Part shown: piece by piece, positions 52,219 to 60,425 of the stretch
How the letters are laid out: each line of letters begins with the position of its first letter
How positions within the stretch are numbered: the first letter of the stretch is position 1
DNA from: Pseudomonas kilonensis
Lineage (GTDB): Bacteria; Pseudomonadota; Gammaproteobacteria; Pseudomonadales; Pseudomonadaceae
Length of the DNA stretch: 64,000 nt
Assembly (NCBI RefSeq): GCF_001269885.1
Contig: NZ_LHVH01000018.1
Span: 140,509 to 204,508, forward strand
Reading direction: 5' to 3'
Position numbers and translations under genes: made by a program
The notes under the pieces: model-generated
Told to the model about the DNA's origin: nothing
Databases searched by the model: none
Seen by the model: the letters and a program-made list of their open reading frames with translations, nothing else

Positions 52219-52979
52219 GGCGTGAAGACGATCTTCTGGTCCGGCTTCAGGATGCCGCGCAGGCCGTACACGCCTTGCCTTCGCTGGCGCCTCAGGCCGT
52301 CGCCCTGCAGGAGGGCTACACCTTGCAACGCGAGGCGCTGCGTCGGCGCCAGACCGCTGGTGAGCGGTTGACCGGGTGGAAAGTGGCCTTCGCCAGCCGC
52401 GCCGCCCAGGACCGTTTCGGTATTGATGAACCGGTATTGGGCGCGCTGACCGATGCCATGGCTGTGGAACCCGGCAGCACGGTGACCCTGGCACGGCTGA
52501 TCCAGCCCAAGCTGGAAATCGAGCTGGCGTTTGTCCTGGGGCGCACGCTGGTGCCGGGTTTCTACAGCGACGAGGACATCTTCGCTGCCATCTCCGAGGT
52601 CGCACCGGCATTCGAAATTGCCGATTGTCGCTGGCAGGACTGGCGTTTCGGCGTCGGCGCGTTTCTTGCCGACAATGCCGCGGCGGGGCTGTATTGCCTC
52701 GGGGCGAGGGTGGGGTTCGATCCGGATCGACTGCCCGAAGTGAACTATCGCCTGGTGCATGACGGCGTGCCCTGCGGTGAAGGTAACGTCCTGGCGCGCG
52801 AGGACACCCCTCTGGCGAATCTGTGTTGGCTGGTCCGGCGGTTGCTGGCCGACGGGCAGCGCGTTGAAGCGGGGCAGGTGGTGCTGTCCGGGGCGTTGTT
52901 GGCGCCGATGGACGTCAGGGCAGGCGAATATCGTTTGCACATGCTTGGCACGGAACTGGCTTTGGTTTTCCGACAATAA
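52215..52979 (+). CDS. MhpD-like 2-keto-4-pentenoate hydratase family enzyme
   Basis: A 254-residue FAH-related protein. GWKVAFASRAAQDRFGIDEP, the metal-binding IQPKLEIELAFVLGR and AFEIADCRW place it with 2-hydroxypenta-2,4-dienoate hydratases and 4-oxalocrotonate decarboxylases. In meta-cleavage pathways this enzyme adds water to the dienoate released by the C-C hydrolase. The aldolase and acylating aldehyde dehydrogenase that normally follow (MhpE/MhpF) are absent from the window. Last gene of the nine-gene operon; a palindromic repeat follows. Confidence 0.87.
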   Translation: MRREDDLLVRLQDAAQAVHALPSLAPQAVALQEGYTLQREALRRRQTAGERLTGWKVAFASRAAQDRFGIDEPVLGALTDAMAVEPGSTVTLARLIQPKLEIELAFVLGRTLVPGFYSDEDIFAAISEVAPAFEIADCRWQDWRFGVGAFLADNAAAGLYCLGARVGFDPDRLPEVNYRLVHDGVPCGEGNVLAREDTPLANLCWLVRRLLADGQRVEAGQVVLSGALLAPMDVRAGEYRLHMLGTELALVFRQ

Positions 52980-52989
52980 ACACTGTTCA

Positions 52990-53097
52990 CCGTAGGAGCT
53001 GCCGAAGGCTGCGATCTTTTGATCTTTTGATCTTTCGCTTGAGATTTAAGTGTCTGGGGAAAGATCGCAGCCTCGTTGCACTCGACAGCTCCTACAC
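52990..53097. repeat. Palindromic intergenic repeat, copy 2 of the GTAGGAGCTG family
   Basis: It begins CGTAGGAGCTGCCGAAGGCT and ends TCGACAGCTCCTACACAGC, and is close to the reverse complement of 1198..1316. GATCTTTT is tandemly repeated inside. It lies directly after the hydratase gene and may serve as a transcription end. Confidence 0.87.
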
Positions 53098-53100
53098 AGC

Positions 53101-53146
53101 GTCCGACACAGCATCGGCACAGCGTCTGGCACAGCTTCTATACAGC
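53101..53146 (+). repeat. Four short degenerate tandem repeats ending in ACAGC
   Basis: GTCCGACACAGC, ATCGGCACAGC, GTCTGGCACAGC and TTCTATACAGC follow one another with a period of 11-12 bp, about one DNA turn, in front of the AraC-type gene. They could be regulator contacts on one face of the helix or slippage products of the adjacent repeat end. Confidence 0.6.
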
Positions 53147-53179
53147 ACCGGGCAATAAGCGCAGCACCACCGAGGAACA

Positions 53180-54127
53180 ATGATCATGTTCGCCGAAGTC
53201 CGTACCTTCAATGATCCTCAGCAACACGCCGGTTCGATCCTGGGCTGGCAACAGGTCTATGACCAACTCGGGCGTGGCTGCCTTTCCAGCGAACTGCGGC
53301 AGGTGTGCGCCGAGCGTTTCCAGATCTTCCAGGAGGTGCTGGATAAACGGGTGGTGCAGCGCGGTAGCGCGCCCAAAGGGCGCTTGTGCATTGCCATGTC
53401 GCTGGGCGGTGCGCCGGTGGTCCAGGGGCACCAAGTGGGCGCTCACAGTGTCGTGCTGTTGCGCGATGGCGAGGACTTCGTCTTGCACGCCCCGGAAGGC
53501 ATGCACTTCTTTGCGGCCAATGTCGACACGGTGCGGTTCGCCAAGCTGGCGGCCTACGAACTGTCGAGCGAACAGCTCAAGCGCTTGAAAAGCGTGTCCC
53601 AGGTCAGCGTGGATGAGGCGGTGCTGCGCCGGGTGCAGCAAAGGATCCACCCACTGTTTCGTCACCTTTTGGAACAGGCGGACGCGGTCAATCCCGCCGC
53701 GGAAAAAATCCTCGAAGACGTCCTGCTCAACGCCTTTCTCGACCTGTTCAGTCACGCTTCGGACGAGGTGCGTGGCCGGCGCGGCAATTTTGCCGTCAGT
53801 GCCTATCTGGTCAAACGTTGCCAGGAGCTGGTCGTCGCCAGCGCCGATGTGCCCTTGAGCATCCTCGATTTGTGCGAACAATTGCGGGTCAGCCGCAGGA
53901 CTCTGCAGAACAGTTTCCAGGCGGTCACCGGGATGCGTCCGGTGGAGTACCTGCGCAACCTGCGGCTCAATGCCGTGCGTCGGCGTTTGATCACGACCCG
54001 TGCGGCGGCACTGAACGTCAGTGAAATCGCCGTGGCGGTGGGTTTTTTCCACCTGAGTCATTTCGCGGCCCATTACCGGGCGCTGTTTGGCGAGTCACCC
54101 TCGGATACGCCCAGGGCACCGGCATGA
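53180..54127 (+). CDS. AraC-family regulator (EutR-like)
   Basis: A 315-residue protein. The N-terminal 200 residues resemble the ethanolamine-type sensor (QVYDQLGRGCLSSELRQVCA), and the C-terminal AraC domain has two helix-turn-helices: PLSILDLCEQLRVSRRTLQN with FQAVTGMRPVEYLRNLRL, and NVSEIAVAVGFFHLSHFAAH. Transcribed in the same direction as the catabolic operon, it probably activates that operon or the next one. Effector unknown. Two near starts (53180 and 53186) fit the GAGGAA; the first is given. Confidence 0.88.
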   Translation: MIMFAEVRTFNDPQQHAGSILGWQQVYDQLGRGCLSSELRQVCAERFQIFQEVLDKRVVQRGSAPKGRLCIAMSLGGAPVVQGHQVGAHSVVLLRDGEDFVLHAPEGMHFFAANVDTVRFAKLAAYELSSEQLKRLKSVSQVSVDEAVLRRVQQRIHPLFRHLLEQADAVNPAAEKILEDVLLNAFLDLFSHASDEVRGRRGNFAVSAYLVKRCQELVVASADVPLSILDLCEQLRVSRRTLQNSFQAVTGMRPVEYLRNLRLNAVRRRLITTRAAALNVSEIAVAVGFFHLSHFAAHYRALFGESPSDTPRAPA

Positions 54128-54151
54128 TGGACTCCAAATGGACAGGCGAAA

Positions 54152-54286
54152 TCTGTGGCGAGGGGATTTATCCCCGCTGGGCTGCACAGCAGCCCCAAAA
54201 GCACTGAACTCAATCTTCCTGGCACACCGAGTTGCCTGGTTCGGGGGCCGCTTCGCAGCCCAGCGGGGATAAATCCCCTCGCCACA
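54152..54286 (+). repeat. About 135-bp inverted-repeat element, copy A3
   Basis: The ends are CTGTGGCGAGGGGATTTATC and GATAAATCCCCTCGCCACA; the core GGGCTGCACAGCAGCCCC...GGGGCCGCTTCGCAGCCC matches A1 in the same orientation with scattered differences. It follows the AraC gene by 24 nt. The rest of the 406-bp gap holds the sigma54 promoter and operator listed below. Confidence 0.88.
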
Positions 54287-54468
54287 ATTCATCTAGCCAG
54301 CCTTAAGTGAACGGTATTCGCGATGTTACCGAAGCGCCATCTTGCACCCCTAAAAGGCAGCCACTGAGCTATTTGGTAGCACACCTGGGCGATCCAGGTC
54401 TTCAGGCTGGCAGTCGTTTTTCCAAGTAAATTACTTAAAATCAATTACTTGCACAGTGATGCGTGAGG

Positions 54469-54485
54469 TTGGCACGCATTCTGCT
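54469..54485 (+). promoter_or_regulatory. Sigma54 promoter of the GntR/amino-acid transport operon
   Basis: TTGGCACGCATTCTGCT matches the sigma54 consensus TGGCACG-N4-TTGCW with a single deviation (CTGCT), and the GG and GC pairs are exactly 10 nt apart. A T-run follows. An NtrC-like half-palindrome (TGCACC...GGCA, 54343..54359) lies about 120 nt upstream. Nitrogen-responsive transcription is inferred. Confidence 0.7.
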
Positions 54486-54504
54486 TTTTTGAATCCATGG
54501 ATAA

Positions 54505-54514
54505 TTGGATACAA
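54505..54514 (+). promoter_or_regulatory. Candidate FadR/FCD-type GntR operator
   Basis: TTGGATACAA is a near-palindrome of the type TTGTATNCAA bound by FCD-class GntR regulators. It lies just after the predicted sigma54 start site and 19 nt before the GntR ATG, as expected for an autorepressor acting as a roadblock. Confidence 0.4.
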
Positions 54515-54533
54515 AAATGCAGAGGGTGCTGCC

Positions 54534-55202
54534 ATGCAATTTGCCCCGACTTACGTTGAACGCCCACCGATGACTGCCGAGGAGGAGGCCTACAACTTCC
54601 TGCTCGATGCGATTTGTGGCGGTCGGTTACGCAAAGGCGACCGGCTGATTGCCGAGGACATCGCCAACGAGATCGGCATGAGCCGGATGCCGGTGCGCGA
54701 AGCCTTTCGCCGTCTGGATGCCCAAGGCCTGGTGACCCTGCGACCCAATCGCGGGGCGATTGTCAGCGGCCTGGACATCGATGAGTTGCACGAAGTCTTC
54801 GAGATGCGCAGCGCCCTGGAAGGCCTGGCCGTCCGTGTCGCGACAGCCAGGATTGGCGAGCGCCAGTTGGCTGCCTTGGAGCGACTGCTGGACGAGATGG
54901 ACGATTACCGCGAGGAAAGCGCCGAGTGGGTCAGCCGCCATCGCGCGTTCCATGAATACCTGTGCAGCCTCAGCGGTCGCCCGCGATTGCTCAAGCAGAT
55001 CAGCGCGCTCTATTCCCTGATCGAAGCGCCCATGCGCCTGTGGTTGCAGCACGTGGAAAAGCCCCTGAGTGCGCGCCAGGAGCACATGCTGATTCTCGAC
55101 GCCCTGCGTGCGGGCGATGCCGACAAGGCCGAGGCGGTGGTGCGTGCGCACATCGAAGGCACCGTTCCTGAATTGATCGAGTTCCTGCAATCAAAAAAAT
55201 AA
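54534..55202 (+). CDS. GntR-family (FCD/FadR subgroup) regulator
   Basis: A 222-residue regulator from MQFAPTYVERP, with AGAGGG upstream; a frame extending to 54456 would start before the predicted transcription start. The winged helix is LIAEDIANEIGMSRMPVREA with FRRLDAQGLVTLRPNRGAIV (about residues 38-77). The FCD domain has the metal histidines in RHRAFHEYLCSLSGRPRL. It heads the amino-acid transport operon and probably represses it until a pathway acid or amino acid binds. Confidence 0.92.
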   Translation: MQFAPTYVERPPMTAEEEAYNFLLDAICGGRLRKGDRLIAEDIANEIGMSRMPVREAFRRLDAQGLVTLRPNRGAIVSGLDIDELHEVFEMRSALEGLAVRVATARIGERQLAALERLLDEMDDYREESAEWVSRHRAFHEYLCSLSGRPRLLKQISALYSLIEAPMRLWLQHVEKPLSARQEHMLILDALRAGDADKAEAVVRAHIEGTVPELIEFLQSKK

Positions 55203-55278
55203 CGAGAGCAGGTTTCGAATCTGCCCGTGTTCTGACTTTGAGTACTGCCCGTTACTTACTGAACTGGAGTGTCTGGTC

Positions 55279-56085
55279 ATGCATAAGCCTCGCCTGTTGG
55301 TTGCCGCTTTATCCTTGGGTTTCTGTGCGCAGTGGGCGGTTGCCGCGCCCGTTGTCCCGGAGCGTTTGCTCAAGGTCGATAAACTCGTCTACTGCTCGGG
55401 CATGGATTCGCCGCCGCTGGTGTCCTTTGATGAGGCGCAGAAACCCAAGGGACTGACCGTGGACCTGGGGCTGGAAATCGCCAAGCGCCTGGGCGACAAG
55501 AAGGTGGAGTGGCGGGTCATTCCCTTTTCCGGATTGCTCCCCGCGTTGCTGGCCCGCCAGTGCGACATGATCGTCGACCAGTTGTTTGATAAACCCGAGC
55601 GCCGCGAGGTGATCGACATCGTCAACTACATGTATTCCAGCCAGGCGGTGGTGGTGCCCAAGGGCAATCCAAAGGGCCTCAAGACACTGCCGGATCTCTC
55701 CGGAGACAAGGTCGCGGTGCTCAACGGTTCCACCATCAAGACCCTGCTCGACGCCGAGAACGAGACCCTGGCCAAGGCCGGCAAGCCGCCTATGAAACTG
55801 GTGGTCTACAACACCGACACCGATGCCTTCCAGGCCCTGCGCATCAGCCAGGTCGACGCCTACGGCACCACCGTGGAAACCGCCGGTTACTACGCCACCA
55901 TGGCGCCCGATCTGTTCGAGGAGGGCGTGCCAGCCTTCAGCCGGATTCTCACCGGCCTGGGCATTCGCAAGGACGATCCGCAACTGACCGCCGCCGTGCA
56001 GCAGATCATCGGCGATATGCGCAGCGATGGCAGCTACAGCCAACTGCTGGGCAAATGGCATGTCGCCAGTGACACACTCGATTGA
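55279..56085 (+). CDS. Periplasmic substrate-binding protein of a polar amino-acid ABC importer
   Basis: A 268-residue type II binding protein. A signal peptide ends near WAVAAPVVPE (about residue 22). GLTVDLGLEIAKRLGDKKVE and FSGLLPALLARQCDMIV are the usual first-lobe landmarks, and FQALRISQVDAYGTTVETAG belongs to the second lobe. It should bind an amino acid or opine-like compound in the periplasm. 76 nt after the GntR gene and 12 nt before the permease gene, in one operon. Confidence 0.92.
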   Translation: MHKPRLLVAALSLGFCAQWAVAAPVVPERLLKVDKLVYCSGMDSPPLVSFDEAQKPKGLTVDLGLEIAKRLGDKKVEWRVIPFSGLLPALLARQCDMIVDQLFDKPERREVIDIVNYMYSSQAVVVPKGNPKGLKTLPDLSGDKVAVLNGSTIKTLLDAENETLAKAGKPPMKLVVYNTDTDAFQALRISQVDAYGTTVETAGYYATMAPDLFEEGVPAFSRILTGLGIRKDDPQLTAAVQQIIGDMRSDGSYSQLLGKWHVASDTLD

Positions 56086-56097
56086 GGTGAACCGTTG

Positions 56098-56874
56098 ATG
56101 AATTTCAATTGGGATGTGTTCTGGCAGTACCTGTTGCAGCCCAGTGGGGTGTACCTCACCGGGCTCTGGTTGACTTGCCTGATCAGTGTGCTGGCGATGT
56201 TGCTGGGCTGTGCCCTCGGGCTGGCCGCCGCGCTGTTGCGGTTGTCGAAGAACCCGTTGCTGCATTTGCCAGTGCGTTTTTACGTGTGGCTGATGCGCGG
56301 TACACCGTTGCTGGTGCAGATCGTCTTTCTCTACACCGCACTGGCCGCCGGCGGGATTTTCCGCTTCGAAGACATCGACCTGTTCGGCCTGGTGATCCCC
56401 GGCAATATCCAGGCGGCGATCATTGCCCTGGGCCTCAACGAGGGGGCCTACATGGCCGAGATCATCCGCGCCGGCATCGGTGCGGTGGACAAGGGCCAAT
56501 ACGAGGCCGGGCGCTCGCTGGGCATGACCTCCGCCAAACTGATGCGCCGCATTGTGCTGCCCCAGGCGTTCCGGGTCATCGTTCCGCCGCTGGGCAACGA
56601 GTTCAACGTGATGCTCAAGAACACCACGCTGGTCAGCGTGATCGGCGTACAGGAATTGTTGCTCAGTACCCAGATGGTCACGTCGGCGACGTTCCGGGTG
56701 TTCGAGCTGTACCTGGTGGTGGCGATCTATTTCCTGTTGCTGACCACGTTGTGGGGCTTTTTCCAGCGCTGGCTGGAGGCCCGTTTCGGCCAGTCGGACC
56801 GGCCCTCGTCACCGCCGCCGGCGTCGATGCGGATGTTCGGTCGCAGCACCCTGAACCTGCTGAGGGCACGTTAA
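56098..56874 (+). CDS. Polar amino-acid ABC transporter permease (HisM/GlnP family)
   Basis: A 258-residue inner-membrane protein with about five membrane segments. The family signature is [20 protein letters not shown] near residue 60, and the ATPase-coupling EAA loop is [20 protein letters not shown] with [15 protein letters not shown]. Only one permease gene is present, so a homodimer is predicted. The ATG at 56098 follows GAGGTGA with good spacing; a TTG directly before it is less likely. It ends 2 nt before the ATPase ATG. Confidence 0.93.
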   Translation: MNFNWDVFWQYLLQPSGVYLTGLWLTCLISVLAMLLGCALGLAAALLRLSKNPLLHLPVRFYVWLMRGTPLLVQIVFLYTALAAGGIFRFEDIDLFGLVIPGNIQAAIIALGLNEGAYMAEIIRAGIGAVDKGQYEAGRSLGMTSAKLMRRIVLPQAFRVIVPPLGNEFNVMLKNTTLVSVIGVQELLLSTQMVTSATFRVFELYLVVAIYFLLLTTLWGFFQRWLEARFGQSDRPSSPPPASMRMFGRSTLNLLRAR

Positions 56875-56876
56875 CC

Positions 56877-57656
56877 ATGGCGCATAAAAGCGAAGAGCTG
56901 ATCATCGAGGCGCTGGACGTTCACAAATCCTTCGGCGAGCTGCAGATTCTCAAGGGCATCTCCCTGCAAGTGCGGCGCGGCGAAGTGGTGGTGCTGATCG
57001 GCGCTTCGGGCTCCGGCAAGACCACCTTCATCCGCTGCATCAACCTGCTGGAGGACATCCAGGGCGGGCGGATCCGCGTCAACGGCCGGGCCATGGGCTA
57101 TCGCGAACGGGCCGACGGCAGCCTGGTGCGTGAGTCGGAGCGCAACATCGCCCGGCAGCGGCGGGACATCGGCATGGTCTTCCAGCGCTTCAACCTGTTC
57201 CCCCACATGACCGCCCTGGAGAACATTATCGAGGCGCCGATCCAGGTGCTTGGCGTGACTCGCACCGCAGCGTTGGAGCAGGCCCGCGGCCTGCTGGAAC
57301 GGGTCGGCCTGGCGGACAAGGCCGATCACTACCCGTCGATGCTCTCCGGCGGCCAGCAACAACGGGTGGCGATTGCCCGGGCCCTGGCCATGAAACCCCA
57401 GGCCATGCTGTTCGACGAACCCACCAGCGCCCTCGACCCGGAGACTGTCGGCGAGGTGTTGCAAGTGATGAAGGAGTTGGCCGAGGAGGGGATGACCATG
57501 GTCGTGGTGACCCATGAAATGGGCTTTGCCCGGGAAGTGGCCGACCGTGTGGTGGTCCTGGACCAGGGCGAGCTCATCGAGCAGGGGCCGCCGGAGCAGA
57601 TTTTCTGTCACCCCATTCATCCCCGTACCCGGGCTTTTCTCAGTCGCGTGTTATGA
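56877..57656 (+). CDS. Polar amino-acid ABC transporter ATP-binding protein (HisP/GlnQ family)
   Basis: A 259-residue ATPase. Walker A is GASGSGKTT (about residues 39-47), the Q-loop is [18 protein letters not shown], the signature is [16 protein letters not shown], Walker B is [14 protein letters not shown] and the H-loop is [15 protein letters not shown]. HisP-like insertions ([14 protein letters not shown]) are present, as in transporters of basic amino acids and opines. Third gene of the importer; a gamma-glutamyltransferase-like gene follows after 42 nt. Confidence 0.94.
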   Translation: MAHKSEELIIEALDVHKSFGELQILKGISLQVRRGEVVVLIGASGSGKTTFIRCINLLEDIQGGRIRVNGRAMGYRERADGSLVRESERNIARQRRDIGMVFQRFNLFPHMTALENIIEAPIQVLGVTRTAALEQARGLLERVGLADKADHYPSMLSGGQQQRVAIARALAMKPQAMLFDEPTSALDPETVGEVLQVMKELAEEGMTMVVVTHEMGFAREVADRVVVLDQGELIEQGPPEQIFCHPIHPRTRAFLSRVL

Positions 57657-57698
57657 CCTTTCCCGGCCACTGAATTCCTGTATCGAAGAGCCTTCACC

Positions 57699-59309
57699 AT
57701 GCTGAAATTTTCTGCCCACGAATACCCTTATCCGTCGCAACGCCAGAGCGTTTTCGCCCGTCGGGGCATGGTCGCCGCGTCCCAACCCCTGGCTGCCCAG
57801 GCGGGCATCGAGATCATGCAAAAGGGCGGCAATGCCATCGACGCCGCCATCGCCACGGCAGCCGCACTTACGGTGGTGGAACCCACTGGCTGTGGCATCG
57901 GCGGTGATGCCTTCGCGCTGGTCTGGTGCAAGGGCCAGTTGCACGGCCTCAACGGCAACGGCCATGCACCGGCCGCCTTGAGCATCGAGGCGGTCAAGGC
58001 CGCCGGCCACGAGCAGATGCCGCTCTATGGCTGGACACCGGTGACTGTCCCGGGCTGCCCGTCGGCCTGGGCCGAGTTGTCCCGACGCTTTGGCAAGCTG
58101 CCCTTTGCCGAGCTGCTGCAACCGGCCATCAGCCTGGCGCGGGACGGCTTTGCGCTGTCGCCGGTGGTTGCCCATCAATGGCAGGTCGCGGTGAACGAGT
58201 TCACACCCCATCGCGATGCCGTCCTCGAAACTTGGTTCGACACCTTCCTGATCGAAGGCCGGGCGCCACGGGCCGGGGAGGTTTTTCGCAACCCGGCCCA
58301 GGCGCGCACCCTCCAGGAGTTGGCCGACACCCGCTGCGAGAGCCTCTATCGCGGCGCGTTGGCCGAGCGCCTGGACGCCCATTCCCGGGCCAGCGGCGGC
58401 TATCTGCGGGCCTCGGACCTCAAGGATTATCGCGCCCAGTGGGTGGACCCCATCCACGTCAATTACCGAGGCGTGGATGTCTGGGAAATCCCGCCGAGCG
58501 GGCAGGGCCTGGTGGCCTTGATGGCGTTGAAGATTCTGGAAGGCTTCGACTTCGATCACCGTGACAGCCAACAGACCTGGCATCGCCAACTGGAAGCGAT
58601 GAAGTTGGCCTACAGCGACGGCCTGCACTACATCACCGATCCTTTGCACATGCGCGTGGCGGTGGCTGACCTGCTCAGCGATGACTACAGTGCTCACCGT
58701 CGTCGAAAAATCGGCGAACAGGCCCAACCGCCTGCGCCCGGCGACCCCCACGCCAGCGGCACGGTGTACCTGGCGACCGCGGATGGGGAGGGCAATATGG
58801 TCTCGTTCATCCAGAGCAACTACCACGGGTTCGGCTCCGGCGTGGTGCTGCCCGACAGCGGTATTGCCCTGCAGAACCGCGGGCAGGAATTCAGCCTCGA
58901 TCCGACCCACGCCAACTGCCTGGCCCCAGGCAAGAAAACCTTCCACACCATCATTCCCGGTTTCCTCACCCGCAATGGCGAGGCCCTCGGTCCCTTCGGC
59001 GTGATGGGCGGCTACATGCAGCCCCAGGGGCATGTGCAGATGGTCATGAACCTGGTGGATTTCGGCCTGAACCCGCAAGCGGCACTGGATGCACCGCGCT
59101 GGCAATGGCTGGGGGAAATGAAGGTCGGGATCGAGCACGGGGCCTCACGGGACCTGGCCAATGCCCTGGCGCGAAGGGGGCATGAGGTTCAGATCGCCAG
59201 TGACCTGACCGACTATGGCCGCGGCCAGATCATCCTGCGCGACCCGGTCAGCGGTGTGCTGTGCGGTGGTACCGAACCCCGGGCGGATTCGCATATTGCT
59301 GTTTGGTGA
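57699..59309 (+). CDS. Gamma-glutamyltransferase-family Ntn hydrolase, cytoplasmic
   Basis: A 536-residue protein of the GGT family. The N-terminal landmarks are MVAASQPLAAQAGIEIMQKG and GNAIDAAIATAAALTVVEP. The self-processing nucleophile is likely Thr in HASGTVYLATADGEGNMVSF, followed by GSGVVLPDSGIALQNRG and LGPFGVMGGYMQPQGHVQ. It has no signal peptide, unlike periplasmic glutathione-degrading GGTs, and resembles oxamate amidohydrolase (HpxW) or cephalosporin-acylase-like members. With the importer upstream, it probably hydrolyses an imported gamma-glutamyl or amide compound in the cytoplasm. Confidence 0.87.
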   Translation: MLKFSAHEYPYPSQRQSVFARRGMVAASQPLAAQAGIEIMQKGGNAIDAAIATAAALTVVEPTGCGIGGDAFALVWCKGQLHGLNGNGHAPAALSIEAVKAAGHEQMPLYGWTPVTVPGCPSAWAELSRRFGKLPFAELLQPAISLARDGFALSPVVAHQWQVAVNEFTPHRDAVLETWFDTFLIEGRAPRAGEVFRNPAQARTLQELADTRCESLYRGALAERLDAHSRASGGYLRASDLKDYRAQWVDPIHVNYRGVDVWEIPPSGQGLVALMALKILEGFDFDHRDSQQTWHRQLEAMKLAYSDGLHYITDPLHMRVAVADLLSDDYSAHRRRKIGEQAQPPAPGDPHASGTVYLATADGEGNMVSFIQSNYHGFGSGVVLPDSGIALQNRGQEFSLDPTHANCLAPGKKTFHTIIPGFLTRNGEALGPFGVMGGYMQPQGHVQMVMNLVDFGLNPQAALDAPRWQWLGEMKVGIEHGASRDLANALARRGHEVQIASDLTDYGRGQIILRDPVSGVLCGGTEPRADSHIAVW

Positions 59310-59318
59310 TGAGCGGTT

Positions 59319-60335
59319 TCATTCAGCGGCCACTCCTGGGTGGATCTTGATGACGACCTTGCCCTTCGATCGTCCTTGTTCGACATAGCTCAGGGCATCG
59401 GCTGTTGCGTCGAAGGGGAAGGATCGGTCAAGCACCGGCTTGATGCTGCCGGATTCGACGAGCGTGCTGATCTCACGCAGTTGAGCGCCGCTGGCACGCA
59501 TGAACACGAAGGCGTAGCTCACACCTTTTCGGCGGGCCTTGCGGCGTATACCGCTGCTCAACAGGCCCATTATCAGTCTCAGCACCCAGGAAAATCCCTG
59601 GGCCCGGGCGAACTGCGGGGTGGGTGGTCCCGAGATGGAAATGAGCTGGCCGCCGGGTTTGAGGATCTTCAGCGATTTCTCCAATTCATCGGCGCCGAGG
59701 CTGTGCAACACGACGTCATAGTCCTGCAGAACGTTGGCGAAGTCCTGTTGCTTGTAATCGATGACAACGTCCGCGCCCAGGGCTTTGACCCACGCCACAT
59801 TGGCGGTGCTGGTGCTGGTCGCAACGAAGGCGCCGAGGTGCTTGGCAAGCTGGATGGCGAGGGTGCCGACGCCACCTGAACCGGCCTGGATGAAGACTTT
59901 TTGGCCTTGCTTCAGTCGGGCGGTTTCAATCAGTACCTGCCAGGCGGTCAGGGCGACCAAGGGCAGGGCGGCGGCGTCTTCCATGCTGATGTTTGCCGGT
60001 TTCACGGCCAGGGCATTTTCGTTCACTGATATCTGCTCGGCGAAGGTGCCGATGTACCCATCCGGGGCGCGGGCATAGACTTCATCGCCCGGCTTGAATT
60101 GCTCGACACGGGATCCCACGCGGACCACGACCCCCGCCACGTCATGCCCCAATACCAAGGGAAACGAGTAGGGCAGGATCAGTTTGAACTCGCCTTTGCG
60201 AATCTTTGAATCCAGGAGGTTGACGCTGGCGGCGTGCGCGCGGACCAGAACGTCGTGGTCAGCCACTTCAGGAGCCGGTACCTCGCCAATACGTCCAGCG
60301 TGCTTGCCGTAGCGGTCGATTAAAAATGCCTTCAT
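59319..60335 (-). CDS. Zinc-free MDR oxidoreductase (quinone reductase-like)
   Basis: A 338-residue medium-chain dehydrogenase/reductase. The N-terminal GroES-like domain contains VRAHAASVNLLDSKIRKGEF and PLVLGHDVAGVVVRVG; the nucleotide fold has VFIQAGSGGVGTLAIQLAKH. The zinc-ligand cysteines of alcohol dehydrogenases are absent, as in NADPH:quinone or enone reductases. It is convergent with the GGT-like gene, with only 9 nt between, and lies downstream of an SDR and an Old Yellow Enzyme gene reading the same way. Confidence 0.9.
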   Translation of the reverse strand: MKAFLIDRYGKHAGRIGEVPAPEVADHDVLVRAHAASVNLLDSKIRKGEFKLILPYSFPLVLGHDVAGVVVRVGSRVEQFKPGDEVYARAPDGYIGTFAEQISVNENALAVKPANISMEDAAALPLVALTAWQVLIETARLKQGQKVFIQAGSGGVGTLAIQLAKHLGAFVATSTSTANVAWVKALGADVVIDYKQQDFANVLQDYDVVLHSLGADELEKSLKILKPGGQLISISGPPTPQFARAQGFSWVLRLIMGLLSSGIRRKARRKGVSYAFVFMRASGAQLREISTLVESGSIKPVLDRSFPFDATADALSYVEQGRSKGKVVIKIHPGVAAE

Positions 60336-60425
60336 GGTGCTTTGTTCTCATAAGGGGGCAACAGGCTGGTCAGGTGTCCAGAAATGCCAGCGCTGTCCTT
60401 CGCGCCGGCGCCCGCTAAACGATGA

